Assembly (NCBI GenBank): GCA_030762895.1
Contig: CM061069.1
Coordinates: forward strand, 6,878,904-6,942,903
DNA: 64,000 nt
Direction of reading: 5' to 3'
From: Sophora flavescens
Taxonomy: Eukaryota > Streptophyta > Magnoliopsida > Fabales > Fabaceae
Below the pieces are notes generated by a model. The model had not been told where the DNA came from. It saw only the letters and a program-made list of their open reading frames with translations, and did no database searches. Position 1 is the stretch's first letter. Each line of letters starts with the position of its first letter. This document shows, piece by piece, positions 43,710-55,200 of the stretch. Both the position numbers and the translations under genes were made by a program.

Positions 43710-44291
43710 TCAGTGTGTGAAAACTCCATTGTCCTTTGCAATTATGAACTCACTTCCTCTCGGGTCAAGTGGAATTTTCAAGAGGAAGTTTGTCAGACAA
43801 GTGGAAGGGGCTAACTTACCAGTGTCCACACATGCATGCAAGCCGACATATTTGTCTAATGCAGTAAATTCAGCAAGCATGGTGGAGTGAATGCTTTCCA
43901 AATGCCCTACCTTCTCATTTGTTCCTCCCCAAGGGTGCGTGAAAGGTGATTCCTCTTCTTGTGATTCGCTTACCACCACCACTTCATCTTCATTTTGATC
44001 CATTCCCACAACCATATTCTGCTCTAATTCTGCTTCATGTGGCTCTATGGGAATCATACATGGGGGCGGAGGTGGTAAATACGAACAAAGGGTTTCCCAA
44101 TCCTCCTTGGAGCATCTGTATACAACCCTACCCGTCACACTATCAACTTGTGCTGGGATATCAAAATTTGCCAATTCTGGGTAATCTTCCCAACACCAGT
44201 TGTCCTCCCAAGTGTGACTTGAGGCTTCCTCATCAGATGGATAATGATAGTTGTCCATGAATTCCATCCACCTGGCACAAACAAAACTCAA
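43710..44291 (-). CDS. unrecognised acidic protein of the A elements
   Basis: 193 codons, uninterrupted, occupying the gag position 90 bases after the primer site. The first ATG gives MSFVCARWMEFMDNYHYP; the later methionines (MEF or MDNYHYP) are equally possible starts. It is acidic in the middle (QNEDEVVVVSESQEEE), with a short proline run (PPPPP) near residue 75 and tryptophans in HTWEDNWCWEDYPELANF. The C-terminal third is conserved in A2: LDKYVGLHACVDT, PSTCL, FLLKIPLDP, GSEF and NGVFTH at the very end. No zinc knuckle, protease or known Gag motif is seen and I do not recognise the family. It might be a diverged Gag or a captured host gene. Confidence 0.65.
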   Translation of the reverse strand: MSFVCARWMEFMDNYHYPSDEEASSHTWEDNWCWEDYPELANFDIPAQVDSVTGRVVYRCSKEDWETLCSYLPPPPPCMIPIEPHEAELEQNMVVGMDQNEDEVVVVSESQEEESPFTHPWGGTNEKVGHLESIHSTMLAEFTALDKYVGLHACVDTGKLAPSTCLTNFLLKIPLDPRGSEFIIAKDNGVFTH

Positions 44292-44381
44292 AACAAAAAG
44301 ATCAAATATATACGGAAATAAAAATTAAAAAATGTCTAAATTAGTTGCCTCCTTTGTTACTACTGATGTTGGCAAAACCAA

Positions 44382-44399
44382 TCCCCGGCAACGGCGCCA
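44382..44399 (-). promoter_or_regulatory. primer-binding site of A1 (tRNA-Asp)
   Basis: The plus strand reads TCCCCGGCAACGGCGCCA, exactly the tRNA-Asp 3' end, 6 bases from the 5' LTR. Confidence 0.93.
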
Positions 44400-44405
44400 A
44401 AAACT

Positions 44406-45781
44406 TGTTGACAAATCTGGTCAAGTATACCCAGTCGTGCAAGTAATACGGTGGTGAGACCGGTTATCGTATCCACGGGGATTGGATGTCAATTACCAAT
44501 TCACAAACTCAGCAACTATCTAGACTGTGCATAGAATTCAAAATAAACCAAAACAGAAGAATAAAATATTTTTGTCTTTTTGGGGACTTTTAACAAACAC
44601 TTGGAGTGCAGAAAGGATATGTTGGGACTAGACTTCACCAAACCTCTGTCTCATGTACTACCAGGACTAGATACCTCCCATTCATGCTTCAAATATTAAA
44701 ATCAATCCACTAAATTACTCAAGCCCCGATTCATCAGATGGCAAGAGCCTAAATCCACTAATAGACCTTAATTCCTTAGGTGGCCTAGATTAATGAATTT
44801 GCATTAGGATTAGGGAATACGCGATTACTAGTAAACCAAACTCCATTCCTATATGCAAGGGTTACTAGGTGATTAAATTCAATTCCGGTTCTAATACGAA
44901 TTTCCCAATTGCATACCAAAACACTAATCGAGTCATGGGGGTGCTAGCCACAACAATCATTAAGCATGGAAAATTAATCACTAATACGAAGGCATGAACA
45001 CAGAATAATCAGTCAATGAAAATACATAATTATCAGTTTGATTACATCTAATACCAACAAACAGGGATTAGCTACTCATAGTTACAGAGAAAGCCAAACC
45101 AAAAAAGCAGTAGAGAAAGGAAGAAAGGGAGAACTCCATTGAAGCTTCCCACTGTCGTCACAGCAACCCCCTAACTCAGCTCCCTTTTAGGGTTGGAACC
45201 CTAGCCCAGCCGCAGCCTCCAAGATCCTCCAAGTGCCTCCCAAAGACTCCTTCATTTTGCCCTAAAACAGCAACTTATACCAATCAGACTCTGTGCACGC
45301 TCGTGAGGTGAATAGCCTCTCGCGACGCGAATACTAAAATGGCGTCTAGTTTGAATTTGAATTATCGCGACGAGAATGGTGATTCGCGAGGCGAGACAGA
45401 CAGGGTCTTCTCATTACGCCCGTGATGCATATCAGGGCCTGGGCGTGATGGCTTCTGGTCCTCAGGCTCGCGAGGTGAATAGCCTCTCGAGGGGCGAGCA
45501 TTTCCTGTGACAGCTTCTGACTTTTGCCTTCTGCTCTGCTTGATCATGGCCATGATGGGCTCTGTTTGGCTCATATTCTTCACTTTTCAAGCTCTTCTTC
45601 ATCCAGGCTCCATCATGGCTGATTTTGATCATTTTTACATTAATTCCTGCAAAACAACACCAAGAAATCGCTTCACCCGTTCCAAGGGAAAAACTAACTA
45701 AAATCAAATAAAGAATGCCTAATCTATATGAAAAATGCATGCAAAAGTGTACATAAAACATGATGTAAAATCACACTATCA
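44406..45781 (-). repeat. 5' LTR of A1
   Basis: 1376 bp. Differs from the 3' LTR by scattered substitutions, an extra AAGATCCTCC-type segment near 45222 and loss of about 23 bp of a palindrome between repeated CCGTGATGG/CCATGATGG (about 45549). LTR divergence is a few percent by eye, older than B1. Confidence 0.94.
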
Positions 45782-46560
45782 ATAGGAACCAAGGTAGCCA
45801 GGTTTTGGTGCACCGGATTCATGATTTGGCTCGGTGTGGTGCACCAGATTCCTGACTTGGCTCGGTCTTGTGCACCGGATTCCTGGGTTGGCTCGGTGTG
45901 GTGCACCAGATTCATGACTTGGCGCGGTCTGGAGCACCAAATTCATGACTTGGCCTGGTCTGGTGCACCAGATTCATGGTTTGACTCGGTGTGGTGCTCC
46001 AGATTCCTGACTTGGCTCGGTGTGGTGCACCGGATTCAGGGTTTGGCTCGGTCTGGTGCACCTGATTCCAGACTTGGCTCGATGGGGTGCACCAGATTCA
46101 TGATTTGGCTTGGTGTGGTGCACCAGATTCCTGACTTGGCTCGGTCTGGTGCACTTGATTCATGGTTTGGCTCCGTCTGGTGCACCAGATTCATGACTTG
46201 ATCCGGTGTGGTGCACCAGATTCATGACTTGGCTCGGTGTGGTGCACCAGATTCCTGACTTGGCTCGGTGTGGTGCACCAGATTCATGATTTGGCTTGGT
46301 GTGGTGCACCAAATTCCTGACTTGGCTCGGTCTTGTGCACCAGATTCATGATTTGGCTCGGTGTGGTGCACCAGATTCCTGACTTGGCTCGGTCTGGTGC
46401 ACCAGATTCTTGGCTTGGCTCGGTGTGGTGCACCAGATTCCTGACTTGGCTCGGTGTGGTGCACCAGATTCCTAATTTGGATCGGTCTGATGCACCAGAT
46501 TCCTGATTTGGATCGGTCGGTGCGAACAGGAACCAAGGTTGCAAGGGACCGTGCTTGGCA
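45782..46560 (+). repeat. about 30-bp tandem repeats of the rDNA spacer
   Basis: Roughly 25 copies of GGTGCACCAGATTCCTGACT followed by TGGCTCGGTGT or a close variant. The core (GGTGCACCAG...GGCTCGGT) also occurs once per monomer in the 84-bp repeats left of A1, so the two arrays share ancestry. The ORFs on both strands with repeated SGIWCTT- or APDS-like units are repeat artefacts. Confidence 0.9.
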
Positions 46561-47300
46561 CACGTTGCAGATGCACCGAGCTCCGATGGGTAAATGTTGT
46601 GATACAAGCTTAAGAGGATTCCCCTGAACACCACCCCCCCCCCCCCCAGACTTTTTAGAAGGCGTGGTGGAAAAGAAAACCTTTAAACCAGGGTCCACCA
46701 CATGTTTAACTCCAACCCCTCAATGAAATGCAACGAAATTTGGAGGTAAAGATGGAAATGATATAGCAAGAGTGCCTGCAAAAATTCAGGTCAAAATTCA
46801 ATTTGTAGCGTAGGTTCATTGTCGTCGAACTGTCGCATATCCCTGATTTCGGTTGAAAAATTATATAAAATCACAACCTTCATGAAATTCCACGAAACTT
46901 TGTGGACGCCTTGGGAAAATTATAAGTAGTGTGCCTGGAAAATGTCAGCTCAAAATTCGATGGCTAGACCCATTTACCATTTTTTTGGGAATTGTTTCGG
47001 TTTTCCACTTTGAAAATTTATATTTAAAAAATGGTATGGTGAAAAATTCTATAAATTTTTCGACCCCTAGATCCCATTTTAATAAGCATTCCTGCAAAAA
47101 AAATAAAGCCAAAATTCAACCTCTAGCCTAGAAAATAAAAAGAGTATGTCTCCCAAGCAAAAAGGATGTCTTGTGCTGGAAAATGGGTCTTTGCATATTA
47201 TGCTATTATAGGGGGGAGAGGTGCCAGCCTGACCCTGACCTAGTGCCAAGCCTGGTGCACTATGGTCCCCCCCCCCCCAACCCCACACACCAAACGCCCG
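46561..47300 (+). other. rDNA intergenic spacer, single-copy part 2
   Basis: A diverged second copy of 39466-40000 (46700-47220), with poly-C runs at about 46626-46640 and 47264-47278. It contains the second Pol I-like start motif. No ORF is supported. Confidence 0.75.
47204..47216 (+). promoter_or_regulatory. candidate RNA polymerase I start motif (gene promoter)
   Basis: TATTATAGGGGGG follows GCATATTATGC, identical in core to 39975-39986. It is the last such motif before the 18S, so it would be the gene promoter. If so, the 241-bp repeats downstream lie in the 5' external transcribed spacer. Confidence 0.6.
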
Positions 47301-48742
47301 TGCAATGATCTCTAACATTGCACATCGACCTTGCCCACGGCATCGGATTGGACAGTTTTTGTCGGGATTTTCCATGGTGTGTCGAGGATTCATGGGTGTG
47401 GCTCCTCGACCTTGGTTGTGGATGGACGTTGTGTTAGGTTATGTCATTCGGGGCAGATCCGCAACACCAAACCCGTTGAAGGCGCACCGTAAAGGATCCT
47501 TGCAATGCGGCTGGCACCCGTTTTAAAAATGTTGGCTTTCAAAATTTTGTCGATTTCGTTTTTAAAAATGTTGGCTTTCTTCGATTTTATCAATTTCGTG
47601 GGGTACTCGCTGGTGTGACGAGGCTGTGGTTGCGCCGTTCCTCGACCTTGGTTATGGATGGACGTGGTGTTAGGTGATGACGCCTTCCAAGGCATAGCCG
47701 CAGCACCAAGAGATGGGTGATCGTCCTGAAGTGGACTTGTAAGGGGTGCTCAAACACCAGATCGGATGAAGGTGCACCGGAAAGGATCCTCGCGATGTTG
47801 TTGGTTTTTAAAAATGTTGGCTTTCGATATTTATCAATTTTTGTCGGGTACTCGATGGTGTGGCGAGGCTGTGGGTGGGCGGTTCCTCGACATTGGCTGT
47901 GGATAGACGTGGTGTTAGGTGATGCCTTCCGGGGCGGAGCCGAAGCACCAAGAGACGGGTGATAGTCCCGAAGCTGCCTTGTAAGGGGTGCTTAAACACC
48001 AGATCGGCTGAAGGTGCATCGACAAGGATCCTCGCGATATTGTTGGTTTTTAAAAATGTTGGCTTTTGATATTTATCAATTTTGTGGGGTACTCGATGGT
48101 GTAGCGAGGTTGTGGGTGTGCGGCTCATCGACCTTGGTTGTAATTGGACGTGGAGTTAGGTGATGCCTTTCGGGGCTGAGTCGAAGCACCAAGAGACGGG
48201 TGATCGTCCTTTAATGGCCTTGAAAGGGGGTGCCCACACACCAGATTCGCTGAGGCACATCGGAAAGGATGATCGTGATGTTGTTGGTTTTCAAAAATGT
48301 TGGCTTTCGATATTTATCAATTTCGTGGGGTTCTCGATGGTGTGGCGAGGTTGTGGATGCGCTACTCCTCGACCTTGGTTGTGGATGGACGTGGTGTTAG
48401 GTGATACCTTCCGGGGCTGAGCCGAAACACCAAGAGACGGGTGATCGTCCTGAAGTGGCCTTGTAAGGGCGTTCTCTAACACCAGATCGGCTGAGGCGCA
48501 TCGGAAAGGATCATCACGTTGTTTTTCGTTTTTAAAAATGTTGGCTTTCGATATTAATCAATTTCATGGGGTTCTCGATGGTGTGGCGAGGTTGTGGGTG
48601 CCCGGCTCCGCGACCTTGGTTGTGGATGGACGTGGTGTTAGGTGATGCCTTTAGGGGCAGTGCAGAAGCACCAAGAGATGGGTGATCGTCCTGAAGTGGC
48701 CTTGTTACGGGTGCCCAACACCAGATCGACTGAAGGCACATC
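47301..48742 (+). repeat. rDNA spacer tandem array 3
   Basis: A degenerate first monomer (47370-47530) is followed by about five monomers of the 241-bp type, ending at GAAGGCACATC where truncated element A2 begins. Confidence 0.88.
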
Positions 48743-48778
48743 ACCAAGATCAGAACCAACTGTGACAGTATTGAAGCT

Positions 48779-49093
48779 GTGAAGCAGAACTTCAAAACGC
48801 AAGTTGAGGAGATTTGCAAACAGTTAGTACAAGAGTCAGATGAAGCACAACTTGAACAAAATCTGGTTTTGGGGATAGTTCAAAATGTAGATGAAGTGGT
48901 AGTGGACTCTACCATGCTTGCTGAGCAATCTGAATTGTCTGCATTGGACAAATATGTCGGCTTACATGCATGTGTGGACACTGCTAAATTAGTCCCTTCC
49001 ACTTGTCTGGCACACTTCCTCCTGAAAATTCCACTTGACCCGGGCGGAAGTGAGTTCATGGTTGTAGAGGCCAATGGAGTTTTCACACACTAG
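48779..49093 (+). CDS. truncated unrecognised A-element protein (104 codons)
   Basis: Open from ATG at 48779; the true start was probably upstream and lost. The last about 45 residues match the A1 protein: LDKYVGLHACVDT, KLVPSTCL, HFLLKIPLDPGGSEF and NGVFTH before the stop. The middle is shorter than in A1 (QNVDEVVVDSTMLAE). Conservation of the C-terminus and of the stop position supports a real coding sequence. Function unknown; the N-terminal half is absent, so probably inactive. Confidence 0.6.
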   Translation: MKQNFKTQVEEICKQLVQESDEAQLEQNLVLGIVQNVDEVVVDSTMLAEQSELSALDKYVGLHACVDTAKLVPSTCLAHFLLKIPLDPGGSEFMVVEANGVFTH

Positions 49094-50884
49094 CTAGGTG
49101 GGATTGTGGATAGATTCATGTTACTTCTGCAATTGCCACTCCATAAACCATGGGATCCGGGTGGAGGATCTTGCATCTTGAACACACCTTAGTCCTTATA
49201 CCACAAGCTATGGGATCCAGGTGGATGCTTTTCAATAAGTCAAGCTAGTGACGTTAAAGAAGCGCTTATTGGGAGGCAACCCAACTTTTCTTAACCCTTC
49301 TCTTTAGTTAGTTTTTGTTTTTGAATTTTAAACTCTTGAATAATTTGAGAAGATCAAGAGTTTTCTTTTACTAATAAAATTGCCAAGTGATTTCAGGGAA
49401 AGAAGGAAGGAAGAGCAAGAAGACAAGAAAAAACAAAGTCAGCACCCATCACGGCTGTGACCCAATTTTCATGCAATTCATTCTGACTTGGCATGTGAAC
49501 CAGCACCCGCTACCGCCTCGGTAAGTCGTTCCATTTTTCTCCTCTCTCCAACTTGATTGTTTACATTGGGGACAATGTAAATTCTTAAGCTTGGGGTAGG
49601 GGTATTTTGCATTTGCATTTTGCATGTTGCATTCATATAGTTTTGCATGATTACACAATTAGATTGCCCTTGTTTAGATTTTCATCCAAATTGTGAGAAC
49701 TGAGTGCCAATTAAATTGAGATAGTGAATTGTTGAACCCAATTTTTTTTATTCTTGTGATAAGGCTGCAAATAAAAATGTTTGAGATAATCTTGGATAGT
49801 TGATAATTAGCATATGGTTTCGTAGATTTGTGTTTTTCATTGATTTTTGAACTACTAAATGTGAGATTTTGAGCCATAAAGGGGTACTCACTAAATCTAC
49901 CCCATTCTTTGTGTTAGAGTGTTATTCCTCTTGGATTGTTTTCTCTAGAACTTGACTTGAAACCATTTCAAAGCTTTAAAAAAAATTGAAAACATTTTTT
50001 GAAAATGATTGAGGCACTAGGTATTTTTCTAGCCTTGTGAGCTTTGAATGACTAAATGCTACTCCTTAGTTGCCCAATTTTGAGCCTTAAAGAATAAAAT
50101 ACTTTTCTTGGTACCCTGAAACATTTTGATGAATGACAATTGATAGGATACCTTCTAAAGTATTGTACAAAAGGGTAAAAAGGTAGTTGAAAAAAAAAAG
50201 TATGGGAATGAATCAGAAAAATATTTCTCTTGAGTGGAAAAATCTCCCCTTCTCCAAATAAAAGAAAAACAAAAGAAAAAGAAAAATATATAGAGAAGGG
50301 GCTGACAAAAAGAAATGAGAAATGAAATGAAAAGAAAAAGAAAGAAAGGTGGAAAAAGGAATCGAAACCCAAAAAGGTATTTTAGAAGGTCATGTTTGCA
50401 ATGCTTGATATGTTATGTAGCCTTTTGAAAAATCCTTTTCTTGATTTCCTCACCTAACGATTAATCCCATGGCCCCGTTACAACCAAGTAAAAGACCTCT
50501 TGATTCTTAATTGTTTTCATTAATAAAGTAGAGATTTGGTTGATAGTCGAGCCTATGGTAGAATTCATTCCTTGAGGAAATTGAGCGAAATGTCATATAT
50601 CCCTAAACACTTGAGTGAGGTGAGAAAGAGAGCCAAGCAAATGAACAAGCTTGGGGTGATCTTCAGTTGAGAAGGAGTGCCCGAATCAGTGAGAATATGA
50701 ATTTAGAAAACCTAAGCTCTAATTGGACTTGAACTGATTGTCTCTTGCTGAATTGTTTGAAATGCCTATTGCTTGGATTAGTATTTACTCGGGTTCTTGA
50801 TTCACTATCCATGCTTTGATTATATTTCTCTTCTGGCCTTAGTGATTGCTTGAGGACAAGCAATTGAATAAGCTTGGGGTGATT
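49094..50884 (+). other. A2 3' untranslated region with ordered signals
   Basis: Hairpin TTGGGAGGCAACCCAA (49269-49284), the GGGA-loop hairpin with perfect 8-bp stem (49561-49580), internal purine tract AAGCTTGGGGTAGGGG (49587-49602), AT-rich segment shared with A1 and B elements, hairpin TTGCTTGAGGACAAGCAA (50846-50863) and 3' purine tract (50870-50884). An extra AGCTTGGGGTGAT copy lies at about 50649. No ORF is supported. Confidence 0.88.
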
Positions 50885-52283
50885 TGATAGTGTGATTTTA
50901 CATCATGTTTCTTGTACACTTTTGCATGCATTTTTCATATAGATTAGGCATTCTTTATTTGATTTTAGTTAGTTTTTCCCTTGGAACGGGTGAAGCGGTT
51001 TCTTGGTGTTGTTTTGCAGGAATTAATGTAAAAATGCACAGAATTATCCTTGATGGAGCTTGGATGAAATAGAGCTTGAAAAGAGAAGAAATTGAGCCAA
51101 GCAGAATTCTGAGGCTTCGCCCCGCGAGAGACCACTCGCCTCGCGAGTCTGAAGACCAGCCTGTTCCAGAAATGTCATCTTCTCTGCCTCGCGTCGCGAG
51201 AGGCTACTCGCCTCGCGAGTCTGAGGACCAGAAGCCATCATGCCCAGGCCCTGATACTCATCACGGGTTTAATGAGAAGACCCTTTCTATCTCGCCTCGC
51301 GAGTCACCATTCGCGTCGCGAGAATTCAAATTCAAACTAGACGCCATTTTAGTATTCGCGTCGCAAGAGGCTATTCGCCTCGCGAGCGCGCGCAGAGTAT
51401 GATTGGTATAAGTTGTTGTTTTAGGGTAAATGAGAGGAGTTTTTAAGGGGGGCACTTGGAGGCACTTGGAGGTTGCGGCTGGACTAGGGTTCCAACCCTA
51501 AAAGGGATCTGAGTTTGGGGGTCGTTGTGACGACAGTGGGAAGCTTCAATGGAGTTCTCCCTTTCTTCCTTTCTCTACTGCTTTTCTGGTTTGGCTTTCT
51601 CTGTAATTATGAGTAGCTAATCCCTGTTTGTTGGGATTAGATGTAATCAAACTGATCATTATGTATTTGCCTTGACTGATTATTCTGTGTTCATGCCTTC
51701 GTATTAGTGATTGATTTTCCATGCTTAATGCTTGTTGTGGCTAGCACCCCCATGACTCGATTAGTGTTTTGGTATGCAATTGGGAAATTCGTATTAGAAC
51801 CGGAACTGAAATTAATCACCTAGTAACCCTTGCGTCTAGGAATGGAGTTTGGTTTACTAGTAATCGCGTAATCCTTAATTTTAATGCAAATTCATTAATC
51901 TAGGCCACCTAAGGAATTAGGGTCTATTAGTGGGTTTAGGCTCTTGCCATCCGAGGAATCGGGGCTTGAGTAATTTAGTGGATTGATTTTAATATTTGAA
52001 GCATGATTGGGAGGTATCTTGTCCTGCTATTGTATGAGGTAGAGGTTTGGTGAATTCTGATCCCAACACCTCTTTCTGCACTCCAAGTGTTTGTTAAAAT
52101 TCCCAAAAAAAATACAAAAAGATTTTATTCATTTTGTTTTGTTTATTTTGAATTATCTTCACAATCTAGATAGTTGCTGAGTTTGTGAATTGGTAGTTGA
52201 CATCCAATCCCCGTGGATACGATAACCGGTCTCACCACCGTATTACTTGTACGACTGGGTATACTTGCCCAGATCCGTCAACA
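50885..52283 (+). repeat. 3' LTR of A2 (type A)
   Basis: 1399 bp, TGATAGTGTGATTTTACATC...CCGTCAACA. It contains CTCGCGAGGCGAA-type palindromes (51112-51390) and only one reduced CATCATGCCCAGG...CATCACGGG-type unit. Confidence 0.93.
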
Positions 52284-55200
52284 GCGCTGCTCCTAGACCT
52301 TGGTTGTGGGTGGACGTGGTGTTAGGTGTTGCCTTCCGAGGTTGAGCCGAAGCACCAAGAGGTGAGTGATCGTCCTGAAGTGGCCTTGTTAGGGGTGCCC
52401 AACACCAGATCGACTGAAGGCACATCCCAATGGATCCTCGCATTGATTATGGTTTTTAAAATTGTTGGCTTTCGATATTTACCAATTTCGGGGGGTACTC
52501 GATGGTGTGGCGAGGTTGTGGGTGCGCCGTTCCTCGACCTTGGTTGTGGATGGACGTGGTGTTAGGTGATGCCTTTCGAGGCGGAGCCGATGCACCAAGA
52601 GACGGGTGATCGTCCTGAAGTGGCCTTGTAAGGGATGCTCAAACACCATATCGGCTGAAGGTGCATCGGGAAGGATCCTCGTGATGTTGTTTGTTTTTAA
52701 AAATGTTGGCTTTCGATATTTATCAATTTCGTGGGGTAGTCGATGGTGTGACGAGGCTGTGGGTGCACCGTTCCTCGACCTTGGTTCTGGATGGACGTGG
52801 TGTTAGGTGATGCCTTCCGAGGTGGGACCGAAGCACCAAGAGATGGGTGATCGTCCTGAAGTGGCCTTGTAAGGGGTGCTCAAACACCAGATCGGTTGAA
52901 GGCGCATCGGAAATGATCGTCGTGATATTGTTCGTTTTTAAAAATATTGGCTTTCGATATTTACTAATTTTGTAGGGTACTCGATGGTGTGGCGAGGCTG
53001 TGGGTGCGCGGCTCCTCGACCTTGGTTGTGGATGGACGTGGTGTTAGGTGATGCCTTTCCGACCGGAGCCGAAGCACCAAAAGATGGGTGATCGTCCTGA
53101 AGTGGCCTTGTAAGGGGTGCTTAAACACCAGATCGGCTGAAGGTGCATCGGGAAGGATCCTCACGATGTTGTTGGTTTTTAAAAATGTTGGCTTTCGATA
53201 TTTATGAATTTAGTGGGGTACTCGATGGTGTGGCTAGGTTGTGGGTGCGTCGTTCCTCGACGTTGGTTCTGGATGGACGTGGTGTTAGCTGATGCCTTCC
53301 GAGGCGCGGGACGAAGCACCAAGAGATGGGTGATCATCCTGAAGTAGCCTTGTAAGGGGTGCTCAAACACCAGATCGGTTGAAGGCACATAGGAAAGGAT
53401 CCCCGCGATATTGTTGGTATTTAAAAATGTTGGCTTTCGATATTTATTAATTTTGTAGGGTACTCGATGGTGTGGCGAGGCAGTGGCTGCGCAGCTCCTC
53501 GAACTTGGTTGTGGATGGAGGTGGTGTTAGGTGATGCTTTCCAGGGCGGAGCCGAAGCACCAAAAGACGGGTGATCGTCCTGAAGTGGCCTTGATGGGGT
53601 GCTCAAACACTAGATCGGCTGAAGGCGCATCGAAAAAGATCCTCGCGTTGTTGCTGGTTTTTAAAAATGTTGGCTTTCGATATTTATCAATTTCGTGGGG
53701 TACTTGATGGTGTGGCGAGGCTGTGGGTGCGCCGTTCATCGACATTCGTTGTGGATGGACGTGGTGTAAGGTGATGCCTTCCGGGGCGGAGCCAAAGTAC
53801 CAAGAGATGGGTGATCTTCCTGAAGTAGCCTTGTAAGGGGTGCTCAAACACCAGATCGGCTGAAGGCGCATCGAAAAGGATCCCCGTGATGTTATTGGTT
53901 TTTGAAAATGTTGGCTTTCAATATTTATCAATTTCTGGGGGGTACTCGACGGTGTGGCGAGGCTTTGGGTGTGCGGCTCCACGTTCTTGGTTGTGGATGG
54001 ACGTGGTGTTTGGTGATGCCTTCTGGGGCGAAGCCGAAGCACCAAGAGACGGGTGATCATCGTGAAGTGGCCTTGTAAGTGATCCTCAAACACCAGATCG
54101 GCTGAAGACACATCGAAAAGGATCCTCACGATGTTGTTGGTTTTTAAAAATGTTGGCTTTCAGTATTTATCAATTTCCTGGTGTACTCGATGGTGTGGCG
54201 AGGCAGTGGGTGCGCGCTCCTCGACCAAGGTTATGGATGGACGTGGTGTTAGGTGATGCCTTCCGGGGCGGAGCCGAAGCACCAACAAACGGGTGATCGT
54301 CCTGAAGTTGCCTTGTGAGGGGGTGCTCAAACACCAGATCGGTTGAAGGCGCATCGGAAAGGATCCTCGCGATGTTGTTAGTTTTTAAAAATGTTGGCTT
54401 TCGATATTTATCAATTTCCTGGGGTACTTGATGGTGTGATGAGGCTGTGGGGCGCCGTTCCGCGACCTTGGTTGTGGATGGACGTGGTGTTAGGTGATGC
54501 CTTCCGAGGCGGAGCCGAAGCACCAAGAGACGGGTGTTCGTCCTGAAGTGGCCATGTAATGGGAGCTTGAAGGTGCATCGGAAAGAATCCTCGCGATGTT
54601 GTTGGTTTTTAAAAATGGTTGCTTTCGATATTTATCAATTTCGTGGGGGTACTCGATGGTGTGGCGAGGCTGTGGATGCGCAGTTCCACGACCTTGGTTG
54701 TGGATGGACGTGGTGTTAGGTGATTCCTTCCGGGGCGGAGCCAAAGCACCAAGAGACGAGTGATCGTCCTGAAGTGGCCTTGTAAGGGGTGTTCTAACAC
54801 CAGATCGACTGAAGGAGCATCGAAAAGGATCCTCTCGATTTTGTTGGTTTTTAAAAATGTTGGCTTTCGATATTTATCAATTTTGTGGGGTACTGGATGG
54901 TGTGGTGAGGCTGTGGGTGCACGGCTCCTCGACCTTGGTGGTGGATGGACGTGGTGTTAGGTGATGCCTTCCGGGGCGAAGCCGAAGCACCAAGAGATGG
55001 GTGATCTCCTGAAGTGGCCTTGGAGGAGGTGCTCAAACACCAGATCGGCTGAAGGAGCATCGGAAAGGATCCTTGCGATGTTTTTGGTTTGTAAAATTGT
55101 TGGCTTTCGATATTTATCAATTTCGTGGGGTACTCGGTTGTGTGGCGAGGCTATGGGTGCGCGGGTCCTCGACCTTGTTTGTCGATGGACGTGGTGTTAG

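Larger units (their letters stand above)
40574..45781 (-). mobile_element. complete non-autonomous LTR element A1, 5208 bp
   Basis: On the minus strand: 5' LTR 44406-45781, primer site 44382-44399, a 193-codon ORF (43710-44291), a 3' untranslated region with the shared signals, purine tract 41964-41978, and 3' LTR 40574-41963. The 5-bp duplication ATAGG flanks it (40569-40573 and 45782-45786), and it splits the rDNA spacer repeats. No gag, protease, RT or integrase is seen, so it must be mobilised by another element, plausibly one like A3. Confidence 0.95.
48743..52283 (+). mobile_element. 5'-truncated LTR element A2
   Basis: A plus-strand A element that lacks its 5' LTR, primer site and the start of its ORF. 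It begins inside the coding region and runs through the 3' untranslated region to a full 3' LTR (50885-52283). The right flank is spacer monomer (GCGCTGCTCCTAGACCTTGG). The left flank is a different part of the monomer (GAAGGCACATC), about 115-120 bp out of register, so one deletion removed the 5' part of the element plus some spacer. No target duplication remains. Confidence 0.88.

Noticed and set aside
43710..44291. A-element ORF considered as an envelope-like gene
   Set aside because: It sits at the gag position, is acidic, and shows no signal peptide or membrane segment.
45782..46560. Short regularly spaced repeats that might recall a CRISPR array
   Set aside because: The 30-bp units are head to tail without unique spacers, lie in a plant rDNA spacer, and share a core with the neighbouring 84-bp repeats.
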